Under the pieces are notes generated by a model. The model was not told the origin of the DNA. It did no database searches and saw only the letters and a program-made list of their open reading frames with translations. Made by a program: the position numbers and the translations under genes. Positions 26,072 to 33,793 of a stretch of 64,000 bases of DNA are shown in pieces. The DNA is taken from positions 442,394 through 506,393 of the forward strand of contig NZ_JADKQA010000001.1 of NCBI RefSeq assembly GCF_015351765.1, in the 5' to 3' direction. Source of the stretch: Clostridium vitabionis (GTDB lineage Bacteria > Bacillota > Clostridia > Lachnospirales > Lachnospiraceae). Position 1 is the stretch's first letter. Each line of letters begins with the position of its first letter.

Positions 26072-26809
26072 ATGTCAAAATATGATCCAGGGAAAACACC
26101 GACACCGCATAATTCGGCAAAAGCCGGGGATTTTGCGAAGACGATCCTGCTTCCGGGAGATCCCCTGCGGGCAAAGTACATCGCGGAGCATTTCCTGGCC
26201 GGGGCGAAACTGGTCAACACGACCCGCAATATGCTCGGGTACACCGGAACCTATCAGGGAAAGCCGGTCTCTGTCATGGGAACAGGCATGGGATGCCCGT
26301 CGATGGGAATCTATTCGTATGAGCTGATCAACTACTACGGCGTGGAGAATCTGATCCGCGTGGGCACTGCCGGGGCAATGACGGAGGATGTCCATATCCG
26401 CGACCTCGTCTTCGGGATGGGAGCCTGCACGACATCCAATTATCCGGATCTCTACCGCCTGCCGGGCTCCTATTCCTGCATTGCGAGCTTTGAACTCCTC
26501 CGGAAGGCGGCGGAGGCGGCGGAGGCGAGGAAGCTCCCTTACCGGGTGGGGAATATCCTGAGTTCGGATATGTTCTACAATCCGCCGATGCCCGCGGCAG
26601 GGACAGACTGGGCCTCCATGGGGGTTCTCGCTGTGGAGATGGAGTCTGCTGCCCTGTACAGCAACGCGGCGTACGGCAGGGCGAACGCGCTGACGATTCT
26701 CACCATCTCGGACTCCCTGGTCACAGGGGAGGCGACGACGGCAGCCGAGAGGGAGACCTCTTTCACGGATATGATCCGGGTTGCCCTGGACGTTGCGGAA
26801 AAACTGTAG
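26072..26809 (+). CDS. deoD: Purine-nucleoside phosphorylase, DeoD type
   Basis: A 245-residue enzyme splitting purine (deoxy)nucleosides with phosphate to base and (deoxy)ribose 1-phosphate. The sequence shows the hexameric PNP/UDP family marks: AKTILLPGDPLRAKYIAE, GTGMGCPSMGIYSYEL, RVGTAGA, and the purine-binding VEMESAALY with the later SDSL. Length is normal. It is translated right behind parC, so it belongs to the parE-parC transcript, which has no obvious functional link and probably reflects shared housekeeping expression. Confidence 0.95.
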   Translation: MSKYDPGKTPTPHNSAKAGDFAKTILLPGDPLRAKYIAEHFLAGAKLVNTTRNMLGYTGTYQGKPVSVMGTGMGCPSMGIYSYELINYYGVENLIRVGTAGAMTEDVHIRDLVFGMGACTTSNYPDLYRLPGSYSCIASFELLRKAAEAAEARKLPYRVGNILSSDMFYNPPMPAAGTDWASMGVLAVEMESAALYSNAAYGRANALTILTISDSLVTGEATTAAERETSFTDMIRVALDVAEKL

Positions 26810-27009
26810 GAAAACATGCCGTTTTTCCGGCTTCTGTATGCCGAATCTGCCTTGTGCGGCAGGAGGGTTCAGGGAAAATTTTGTCGCGGATGCCAAGAAG
26901 ACAAGGAAAAACCGGGGGAATGCTGTGAACTTTTTCGATTGATTTTTACTTTTGGTTCATATAAGATGAAAGCAATTTCCTGTAAACTGAGCAGAAAGGA
27001 CCAAAATCT

Positions 27010-28101
27010 ATGAGTCTTGAGAAGAAGCTTCGTGTTGGCGTCCTTGGCGCGACCGGTATGGTCGGCCAGCGTTTCGTTACCCTCCTTGCCGATCATCCGT
27101 GGTACGAAATCACCGTTCTGGCTGCCAGCCCGAGATCCGCGGGAAAAACCTACGAGCAGGCGGTCGGGAACCGCTGGAAGATGTCCGTTCCGATCCCGGA
27201 AAAGGTGAAGAACATGGTTGTCGTGGATGTCAGCAGGCCGGAGAATGTGGTCGACAAGGTTGACTTTGTCTTCAGCGCTGTTGATATGACGAAGGACGAG
27301 ATCCGCAGAATCGAGGAAGAATACGCGAAGACCGAGACTCCGGTGGTTTCCAACAACAGTGCGCACCGCTGGACCCCGGATGTGCCGATGGTCATCCCGG
27401 AGATCAATGCCAGCCACTTTGACATTATCCCCTTCCAGAAAAAGCGTCTCGGCACGAAGCGCGGGTTCATCGCTGTGAAGCCGAACTGCTCCATCCAGGG
27501 CTATACACCGGCGCTGGCGGCCTGGAGAGAATTTGAGCCCTACGAGTGTATTGTCTCCACCTACCAGGCAATTTCCGGGGCGGGAAAAACCTTCAAGGAC
27601 TGGCCGGAGATGGTCAACAACATCATCCCCTATATCGCCGGTGAGGAGGATAAGAGTGAGCAGGAGCCTCTCAAGATTTTCGGGGAGATCGAGAACGGCG
27701 TGATCGTCAAGGCCAAGGAGCCGGTGATCACCAGCCAGTGCCTGCGTGTCCCGATTCCGGACGGCCACACGGCATCGGTATTCGTGAAGTTCCGCCAGCA
27801 TCCGACGAAGGAGCAGCTGATTGAAAAGCTCGTGAGCTACCGCGGCCTTCCGCAGGAGTATGCGCTTCCGAGCGCTCCGAAGCAGTTTATCCAGTACCGC
27901 GAGGAGCCGGACCGCCCGCAGGTTACGCTCGACGTCAATTATGAGCATGGGATGGGCGTTACCATCGGCCGCCTGAGAGAGGATACCGTCTACGACTGGA
28001 AGTTTGTCGGCCTCGCCCACAACACCCTGCGCGGTGCCGCCGGCGGCGCGGTTCTCTGCGCGGAGCTTCTGACGAAGCTCGGCTATATCGAGGCAAAGTA
28101 A
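27010..28101 (+). CDS. asd: Aspartate-semialdehyde dehydrogenase
   Basis: This 363-residue enzyme reduces aspartyl phosphate to aspartate semialdehyde for lysine, threonine, methionine and diaminopimelate. It carries an NADP loop GVLGATGMVGQRF and the catalytic Cys160 in VKPNCSIQGY, plus the C-terminal EHGMGVTIGRLR block. Those features and the length mark the archaeal/fungal-type branch rather than the approximately 340-residue common bacterial type. It is a single-gene unit. A -10-like TATAAG lies at about 26957-26962 and GAAAGGA precedes the start. A strong terminator follows. Confidence 0.94.
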   Translation: MSLEKKLRVGVLGATGMVGQRFVTLLADHPWYEITVLAASPRSAGKTYEQAVGNRWKMSVPIPEKVKNMVVVDVSRPENVVDKVDFVFSAVDMTKDEIRRIEEEYAKTETPVVSNNSAHRWTPDVPMVIPEINASHFDIIPFQKKRLGTKRGFIAVKPNCSIQGYTPALAAWREFEPYECIVSTYQAISGAGKTFKDWPEMVNNIIPYIAGEEDKSEQEPLKIFGEIENGVIVKAKEPVITSQCLRVPIPDGHTASVFVKFRQHPTKEQLIEKLVSYRGLPQEYALPSAPKQFIQYREEPDRPQVTLDVNYEHGMGVTIGRLREDTVYDWKFVGLAHNTLRGAAGGAVLCAELLTKLGYIEAK

Positions 28102-28125
28102 TCTTTCCGCATCCGCGGAGAGCGA

Positions 28126-28163
28126 GATCAGGAGATGTCGGGCGATATCTCCTGATTTTTTTT
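28126..28163 (+). terminator. Intrinsic terminator after asd
   Basis: ATCAGGAGAT pairs with ATCTCCTGAT, followed by eight T residues. Confidence 0.92.
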
Positions 28164-28245
28164 ATGCAGAGCGCTTAACGAGCGCAGGCCCAGCGGGCAC
28201 ACCCCGCATCGGGCGAGGCGCAGCTTCGCGGGATGCGGGGGCTGA
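28164..28245 (+). repeat. Dispersed intergenic repeat element after asd
   Basis: GCAGAGCGCTTAACGA (28166-28181) and CCCAGCGGG (28189-28197) repeat words from the 9.6-9.9 kb block. A perfect 9-bp stem CCCCGCATC/GATGCGGGG spans 28202-28240. The element lies between a terminator and the next promoter, as do the other copies. Confidence 0.8.
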
Positions 28246-28306
28246 TCAGGAACATGGTTTGTTTCTCCACTTCATAGAATTATAATAATTTTTCATGCGC
28301 GCGAAA

Positions 28307-28335
28307 TTGTTTCTCTTTTGTGCGGGGCTTATAAT
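28307..28335 (+). promoter_or_regulatory. topB promoter
   Basis: TTGTTT (28307-28312), 17 bp, TATAAT (28330-28335). Confidence 0.75.
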
Positions 28336-28394
28336 AAAATTGCCGAAGACGGAAGTGCCGCCGGTTTCCGGCAGAAAAGACAAAGAGGATTGTT

Positions 28395-30680
28395 TTGGGA
28401 AAATCGTTATATATTGCGGAAAAGCCGAGCGTGGCCAGACAGTTCGCCCAGGTTCTCCATGTCGGCGGAAGCCAGGGCAGCGGGTATCTGGAGTCCGCGG
28501 ATGCGGTGGTTACCTGGTGTGTCGGGCATCTTGTCACCATGAGTTATCCCGAGGCTTATGATGAGAAATACCGGAAATGGCGGCTGGACACGCTGCCGTT
28601 TCTGCCGAAAACATTTAAATATGAAGTCATTCCGGACGTAAAAAAGCAGTTCAATGTCGTCAAGGGGCTGCTGAACCGGCCGGACATCGATACCATCTAC
28701 GTCTGCACCGATTCGGGGCGGGAGGGGGAATACATCTACCGTCTGGTGGCGCAGATGGCCGGAGTTCCCGCGGATAAAACACAGAAGCGGGTCTGGATTG
28801 ATTCCCAGACGGAGGAGGAGATTCTCCGCGGCATCCGGGAGGCGAAGGAGGAGAAGGCGTACGACGCATTGGCAGATGCGGCATATCTTCGGGCTGAGGA
28901 AGACTACCTGATGGGCATCAACTTTTCCCGGGCGCTCTCCCTGAAGTTCGGGCCGGCGATCACGAACTACCGGAAAGGCCGCTGGACGGTTATCTCGGTT
29001 GGCCGTGTCATGACCTGCGTCCTCGGCATGGTTGTCCGCCGGGAACGCGAGATCAGAAATTTTGTCAAAACGCCATTCTATCGGGTGATCGGTACTTTCC
29101 GACTGGATGACGGGGAGGGCGCGAAGACCTTTCCTCTTGAGGGAGAGTGGAGGGCGGCCGCGGGATCCCGCTACGAGAAAAGCCCGCTTCTCTATAAGGA
29201 AAATGGTTTCCGGGAGAGGAAGGACGCGGAGGCACTCATCCGCCTGCTCTCTGAGCCGGACCGCGAGGATGGCAGGGTTCTCTCCGCGGAGAAGAAGAAG
29301 GAGGTCCGTAATGCGCCGCTTCTCTATAACCTCGCGGAGATTCAGAATGACTGCTCTAAGTATTTCCACCTGAGCCCGGATCAGACGCTGGCGGTTATCC
29401 AGGAATTGTACGAGAAGAAGCTGGTCACCTATCCGAGAACCGATGCCAGGGTGCTTTCCACGGCGGTGGCAAAGGAGATCGACCGGAACATCCGGGGAAT
29501 TGCCGGGTACGGGCCGGTGGCAGATGCCGCGGGAAAGGTTCTCGCGTCCGGAAGCTGGAAGAACATCGCGAAGACCCGGTATGTGAACGATAAGGCGATC
29601 ACGGATCATTACGCGCTGATTCCCACCGGATACGGCCTCGGCGCGCTCCGGAGCCTTCCGGAACAGAAGGTGCGCATTTACCAGATGATCTGCCGCCGTT
29701 TTTTAAGCATTTTCTGCCCGCCGGCAGTTTACCGGAAATATGCGCTGGAGATTGTCACCCGCGGCGAGCACTTTTTCGCCAATTTCCGTGTGCTCGAGGA
29801 ACCCGGGTATCTCCAGGTTGCGGGGCTGCCGCAGGGATCCCGGAGTACAGGAACCAGGGGAAGAGCGGAGGATGGACGGAGCGCCGGGGAGGATTCCCCG
29901 GAAAAGCAGGGGCAGGAAGCTGATCTTTCCGACCCGGCTTTCCTCAGGGCGGTCGCGGGGCTGAAAAAGGGATCCGTCCTCCCGCTTACCGCGCTCTCCA
30001 TCCGTGAGGGGGAGACTTCCCCGCCGAAGCGGTATACCTCGGGATCGATGATCCTGGCGATGGAAAATGCCGGCCAGCTGATTGAAGATGAGGAGCTGCG
30101 CGCCCAGATTAAGGGAAGCGGCATCGGAACCAGCGCTACCCGCGCGGAGATTCTGAAAAAGCTGTTCACGATCCGGTATCTGAACCTGAACACAAAGACC
30201 CAGGTGATCACACCATCCTTTCTTGGGGAGGCGGTTTACGAGGTGGTCGGCGCGTCCATGCGCCAGATGCTGAATCCCGAGCTTACGGCGAGTTGGGAGA
30301 AAGGGCTGACCTATGTCGCGGAGGGCAGGATCACGCCGGGCGAGTACCGGGAAAAATTGGAAAAGTTTGTCACCGTGAGGACACTCGGTGCCGCCGGCAC
30401 GAATGTCCCGCCTCAGACGGTCCGCCAGCGGTTTGACCAGGTGGCGGCCTTCTATAAGGAGAATGAAATCTACGACCATCCTTCCGCCGGGAGGAGGAAG
30501 ACAGGGACAGCCGCTCCGCGGGAAAATCCGGCGAAGAGACGGACAGCGGGGGCTGCTTCAACGCGGGAAAATCCGGCAAAGAGGCGGACAGCAGGGACAG
30601 TTGCCCAGCCGAGAAATCTGGCGGAGAGCCAGACAGCGGGGGCTGCATCCCGGAAAACAAATCAGACAGAACAGAGGTAG
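28395..30680 (+). CDS. topB: DNA topoisomerase III
   Basis: A 761-residue type IA topoisomerase that relaxes and decatenates single-stranded regions. The TOPRIM domain opens with LYIAEKPSVARQ and has TDSGREGEYIYRL; the catalytic tyrosine is in VTYPRTDARVLS (about Tyr346). The start codon is TTG at 28395, supported by AGAGGA 5-6 nt upstream and by MGKSLYIAEKP, the usual beginning. In place of zinc fingers the C-terminus (about 700-761) has a basic low-complexity tail with RENPAKRRTAG repeats. It is probably cotranscribed with the two following genes. Confidence 0.93.
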   Translation: MGKSLYIAEKPSVARQFAQVLHVGGSQGSGYLESADAVVTWCVGHLVTMSYPEAYDEKYRKWRLDTLPFLPKTFKYEVIPDVKKQFNVVKGLLNRPDIDTIYVCTDSGREGEYIYRLVAQMAGVPADKTQKRVWIDSQTEEEILRGIREAKEEKAYDALADAAYLRAEEDYLMGINFSRALSLKFGPAITNYRKGRWTVISVGRVMTCVLGMVVRREREIRNFVKTPFYRVIGTFRLDDGEGAKTFPLEGEWRAAAGSRYEKSPLLYKENGFRERKDAEALIRLLSEPDREDGRVLSAEKKKEVRNAPLLYNLAEIQNDCSKYFHLSPDQTLAVIQELYEKKLVTYPRTDARVLSTAVAKEIDRNIRGIAGYGPVADAAGKVLASGSWKNIAKTRYVNDKAITDHYALIPTGYGLGALRSLPEQKVRIYQMICRRFLSIFCPPAVYRKYALEIVTRGEHFFANFRVLEEPGYLQVAGLPQGSRSTGTRGRAEDGRSAGEDSPEKQGQEADLSDPAFLRAVAGLKKGSVLPLTALSIREGETSPPKRYTSGSMILAMENAGQLIEDEELRAQIKGSGIGTSATRAEILKKLFTIRYLNLNTKTQVITPSFLGEAVYEVVGASMRQMLNPELTASWEKGLTYVAEGRITPGEYREKLEKFVTVRTLGAAGTNVPPQTVRQRFDQVAAFYKENEIYDHPSAGRRKTGTAAPRENPAKRRTAGAASTRENPAKRRTAGTVAQPRNLAESQTAGAASRKTNQTEQR

Positions 30681-30686
30681 CACAAG

Positions 30687-31358
30687 ATGCTCAAGAAGGA
30701 TACAGAAATCACACAGCTCTATGACCTGACGCACACGATGGCGGCAGACTATCTGCGGCAGTTTACCTATCCGTGGGAAGCCCTCGAGGGCATCGCGGAT
30801 TTCCTCGTAAAATTGGGGGAGACCCTGGATCCGGCGGAGTACAGGCAGGTGGGGGAGAATATCTGGGTGCACCGGACCGCGGAGGTCTTTTCGAGTGCAT
30901 ATCTCCACGGCCCTGTGATTGTCGGGCCGGGCGCGCAGATCCGGCAATGTGCATTTATCCGGCAGAGTGCGCTGATCGGCGAGGGGGCTGTCGTCGGCAA
31001 CTCGACAGAGCTCAAGAACGTGATTCTCTTCGACGCGGTGGAGACCCCCCATTATAACTATGTCGGCGATTCTATTCTCGGCTTTCACGCCCATATGGGA
31101 GCAGGTTCCATCACCTCGAATGTGAAGGCGGACAAGCTTCATGTGCAGATCCACACCGGGGAAGGCGATGTGGATACCGGGAGAAAGAAAGTCGGCGCGC
31201 TGATCGGCGATCACGTTGAGGTGGGCTGCGGCACGGTGCTCAATCCCGGCGTCGTCGTCGGACGGAATACGAATATTTATCCGCTGTCATCTGTGCGGGG
31301 GTGCGTTGACGCGGATTCGATCTACAAGCGCGAAGGGGAGATCGTGCGGAAACATTGA
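30687..31358 (+). CDS. Left-handed beta-helix (hexapeptide repeat) transferase-like protein
   Basis: A 223-residue protein with an N-terminal helical part of about 60 residues and then many isoleucine-rich hexapeptide turns (VHRTAEVFSSAYLHGPVIVG, AFIRQSALIGEGAVVGN, VEVGCGTVLNPGVVVG). These form the left-handed beta-helix of acyl- or nucleotidyltransferases. It resembles the C-terminal acetyltransferase half of GlmU-type UDP-GlcNAc pyrophosphorylases without the nucleotidyltransferase half. Donor and acceptor are not known. It starts 6 bp after topB with an AGAGG ribosome site inside topB's end. Confidence 0.8.
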   Translation: MLKKDTEITQLYDLTHTMAADYLRQFTYPWEALEGIADFLVKLGETLDPAEYRQVGENIWVHRTAEVFSSAYLHGPVIVGPGAQIRQCAFIRQSALIGEGAVVGNSTELKNVILFDAVETPHYNYVGDSILGFHAHMGAGSITSNVKADKLHVQIHTGEGDVDTGRKKVGALIGDHVEVGCGTVLNPGVVVGRNTNIYPLSSVRGCVDADSIYKREGEIVRKH

Positions 31359-31387
31359 CAATTTAAGACCTTAGAGGAGGTATTTTC

Positions 31388-31846
31388 ATGAATATTTTAT
31401 TTTTCCTGACACCGAAGGAGAACGTGGTTTACCTCAAGGACACGGACACACTTGCCGAGGCCATGGAAACGATGAAGAAATACCGTTACCAGTCGGTGCC
31501 AATTATCTGTGTCGCGGACGGCCACTATATCGGGACAATCACCGAGGGGGACGTCCTCTGGTGGCTCAGGAATCATCCGAGGGAGATGATCGGGGAATTG
31601 ACCAAGGCGCAGATCACGGATATTGAGCGTCGCCGGGACAATGAGCCGGTGAGGGTGGATGCCCGGATGGAAGATCTTCTGGATATCATTGTGCAGCAAA
31701 ATTTTGTTCCCGTCCTTGATGACCAGAAGTGCTTTATCGGCATCGTCACCAGAAAGGATGTCATCGGCTATCTCCGGAAAAAGGTCGACAAAGCCAGCCG
31801 GATGAACAGCCAGAAGGACGGCATAGATATCCGCGCCGCACTCTGA
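31388..31846 (+). CDS. CBS-domain pair protein
   Basis: A 152-residue stand-alone pair of CBS motifs: first about residues 10-58 (RYQSVPIICVADGHYIGTI, TEGDVLWWL), second about 80-130 (NFVPVLDDQKCFIGIVTRKD). CBS pairs bind adenine nucleotides and usually regulate a partner, which is not evident here. The ribosome site GAGGAGG is strong. Gene order suggests cotranscription with topB and the transferase. Between its stop and the tRNA promoter there is one small hairpin, AGCGCC/GGCGCT at 31929-31943, sharing a 13-mer with the repeat element at 7815. Confidence 0.88.
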   Translation: MNILFFLTPKENVVYLKDTDTLAEAMETMKKYRYQSVPIICVADGHYIGTITEGDVLWWLRNHPREMIGELTKAQITDIERRRDNEPVRVDARMEDLLDIIVQQNFVPVLDDQKCFIGIVTRKDVIGYLRKKVDKASRMNSQKDGIDIRAAL

Positions 31847-32004
31847 TTGTGGACGAAGGCGGGATTTTCCGGGTGGAAGAGGGGACTTAGGCAATAAGTG
31901 CTGCCTTTTCCACCCAGCATGTTGCCAAGCGCCGCAGGCGCTCGATGTGGGTGCTGAATCGTCACGATATCCGCCAGCTGTGAAAAAGAACTTCATTTAG
32001 GGTA

Positions 32005-32033
32005 TTGGCAAATGTCGAATTTCATGCTACAAT
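32005..32033 (+). promoter_or_regulatory. tRNA-Gly promoter
   Basis: TTGGCA (32005-32010), 17 bp, TACAAT (32028-32033); the tRNA begins 32 bp after the -10 box. Confidence 0.75.
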
Positions 32034-32064
32034 ATTTTTTGTCGAGAAATTAGTTATTTCTCCT

Positions 32065-32135
32065 GCAGATGTAGTTCATCGGTAGAATACCAGCTTCCCA
32101 AGCTGGGGAGGCGGGTTCGATTCCCGTCATCTGCT
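32065..32135 (+). tRNA. tRNA-Gly, anticodon CCC
   Basis: The 71-nt cloverleaf has acceptor arms GCAGATG/CATCTGC, anticodon stem CCAGC/GCTGG around TTCCCAA (anticodon CCC, reading GGG), and a T arm with GGTTCGATTCC. The 3' CCA is not encoded. An integrase gene begins 92 bp downstream on the other strand, so the 3' end of this tRNA is a likely attachment site. Confidence 0.95.
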
Positions 32136-32137
32136 GA

Positions 32138-32217
32138 ATAATGACATGGCTTACTTGTTCGTTTTGCTAGGTCATTCTAATAAAAAGGCAGCATCTGTGA
32201 GGGGTGTTGCCTTTTTG
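32138..32217. terminator. Hairpins between tRNA-Gly and the integrase gene
   Basis: An imperfect 11-bp inverted repeat (AATGAC...GTCATT, 32138-32175) is followed by AAAAAGGCA/TGCCTTTTT (32182-32216). The second works as a terminator in both directions and would end both the tRNA and the integrase transcripts. Confidence 0.75.
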
Positions 32218-32226
32218 TTGCATATC

Positions 32227-33372
32227 TTATCCTTTGCTAAAATCTGAAATTTGATCTAAAATCATCCGCTTTTGATCTAATGATTTCCTATCCCTGTGGT
32301 AATATCCTTCTGTAACGGCAATGTTTGTATGTCCCATCAGGGATGTAACAACAGAATTATCAACATGGTTGTCTAGCAATATCGTTCCATAAGTTTTTCT
32401 GATCTTGTGCGGTGACTTCCGGTAAATCCCAAGTTCATCACAGATATTTCTCAGGCGAGTACGGAAACAATTTGTTGACATTCGTTTCTTTGTACGCGAG
32501 CTAACAAAGACATATTCTTCTGTTGGGTTTAACTCTGTGATCTTCCGAATGAGCCATTGGTATGAATCTGGAATAACAATAGCCCTTACTCCTGCCTCAG
32601 TTTTTGGAAAATCCTTGACATCATAATGATATTTTCCATCAAAACAATATTTTGTCTCTGTCCTATGTATCATAACATAGCCATCACAGAAATCCTCATG
32701 CTTCAAAGCAGCAAGCTCGCCTACCCTCATGCCTGTAATAAACATAAGTAAAATTCCAATATTCTGGGTGTCCAGATGTTCTTTCAAGTAAGAAATGATA
32801 GTGTCCATTTCTTCTACATTGAACACTTCTTCTTTACTTCCATGGATTGGTTTCCTAAAATCCCTACGTGAAAAATCAAGTTCACTAAATACATCGTCGG
32901 GAAGGAAACTAATCCATTTTTTGCGCTTAGAATATTTCAATGTCCCGCTAATAACTTGTTTGAAATTGGCATATCCTTTTGCCGTAAGATGTTTATTTGC
33001 GACTTCTGACTCCATGAACTCTACATAATCTGACGGCTGGATTTCATGCAAGATTTGTTTTCCGAATTTCTGGTAATGCCTGTGATAAACGGAATATAGC
33101 CGGTTTCCTGTAGCATAGGAGATTCTCTCCAAGGATAATTGGTGCTGAACCCATTTTGAAAATGCTTCTTCAAATGTAATATCTTCATCACAAGTTCCCC
33201 TGTAATATTGGATAATACATTGTAGCAAATCGTTTTTATTTTTACGCCGAACACACTTTCGTTCTTGCCATTTTGTTTCCGGTGGGAGATAGGTGCACCA
33301 CCTATGGTCGTTTTCTGACTGCCATATTTTATATTTGTGCATTGCAAGATACTGCCTATCGTTAGCTTCCAT
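32227..33372 (-). CDS. Tyrosine recombinase / phage-type integrase
   Basis: This 381-residue integrase has an N-terminal AP2-like arm-binding region, a SAM-like core-binding domain (about 70-170) and the catalytic domain. It shows Arg in TGMRVGELAALKHED, HKIRKTYG (His-x-x-Arg), GHTNI and the nucleophile tyrosine in TEGYYHRD. Such enzymes insert genomic islands and ICEs, often into tRNA 3' ends, and tRNA-Gly is adjacent. The start at 33372 is preferred over 33387 because AAGGAGG lies 4 nt before it. Codon use is AT-rich, unlike the surrounding core genes. All catalytic residues appear present. Confidence 0.93.
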   Translation of the reverse strand: MEANDRQYLAMHKYKIWQSENDHRWCTYLPPETKWQERKCVRRKNKNDLLQCIIQYYRGTCDEDITFEEAFSKWVQHQLSLERISYATGNRLYSVYHRHYQKFGKQILHEIQPSDYVEFMESEVANKHLTAKGYANFKQVISGTLKYSKRKKWISFLPDDVFSELDFSRRDFRKPIHGSKEEVFNVEEMDTIISYLKEHLDTQNIGILLMFITGMRVGELAALKHEDFCDGYVMIHRTETKYCFDGKYHYDVKDFPKTEAGVRAIVIPDSYQWLIRKITELNPTEEYVFVSSRTKKRMSTNCFRTRLRNICDELGIYRKSPHKIRKTYGTILLDNHVDNSVVTSLMGHTNIAVTEGYYHRDRKSLDQKRMILDQISDFSKG

Positions 33373-33415
33373 TGATCCTCCTTCCATATCACGATAGGCA
33401 CACTAATACATTTAT

Positions 33416-33421
33416 ATTATA
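33416..33421 (-). promoter_or_regulatory. Integrase promoter (extended -10)
   Basis: On the minus strand TGTTATAAT gives an extended -10; no good -35 is seen. It lies about 45 bp before the integrase start. Confidence 0.5.
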
Positions 33422-33424
33422 ACA

Positions 33425-33460
33425 CAAAAAAAAGGAACAATCCTATGAAGATTGCTCCTT
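33425..33460 (-). terminator. Minus-strand terminator upstream of the integrase promoter
   Basis: On the minus strand AAGGAGCAATC pairs with GATTGTTCCTT and runs into a T tract at 33425-33433. No complete minus-strand gene lies between it and the IS, so it may be left from a lost gene or insulate the integrase. Confidence 0.7.
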
Positions 33461-33541
33461 AGAAAACTAGACTACTGCTAATGCAGTAATCTTACAAAGC
33501 ACAATGGCTTTTGATGTGAAATATATAATTAACTTGACTAT

Positions 33542-33626
33542 AATCAACTATACGAACTTATCTATCATTCACTTGCAGAATATCTCCCAAATATCAATAC
33601 AAGTGCTATAATGTCTATAGTTGATT
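33542..33626 (+). promoter_or_regulatory. Extended -10 promoter between 11-bp inverted repeats
   Basis: AATCAACTATA (33542-33552) and TATAGTTGATT (33616-33626) are perfect inverted repeats, and TGCTATAAT (-10 at 33607-33612) lies just inside the second. This is the promoter of the zinc-ribbon gene; the repeats may be an operator or recombinase arm sites. Confidence 0.55.
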
Positions 33627-33661
33627 TGCATAGCTATTTATCAAAAGGGGGAGTATGAAAT

Positions 33662-33793
33662 ATGGCACTAATTAGATGCCCGGAATGTGGGCGGGAAGTT
33701 TCCGATCAGGCAGAAATGTGTCCGGGATGCGGGTACAATGTAAAACAGTATTACGATAACTTACAAAAAGAAGAAAAGGGTAAATTGCAATAA
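33662..33793 (+). pseudogene. Zinc-ribbon protein, 3' end cut off by an IS element
   Basis: Forty-three codons beginning MALIRCPECGREVSDQAEM, with two Cys-x-x-Cys knuckles (CPEC and CPGC) of a small zinc ribbon. GGGGGAG and an extended -10 promoter lie upstream, so the start is genuine. The last codons and the TAA come from the terminal inverted repeat of the IS at 33784. The original protein was therefore longer, probably with a charged or membrane-linked tail as in many such proteins. Its partner or job is unknown. Confidence 0.75.
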
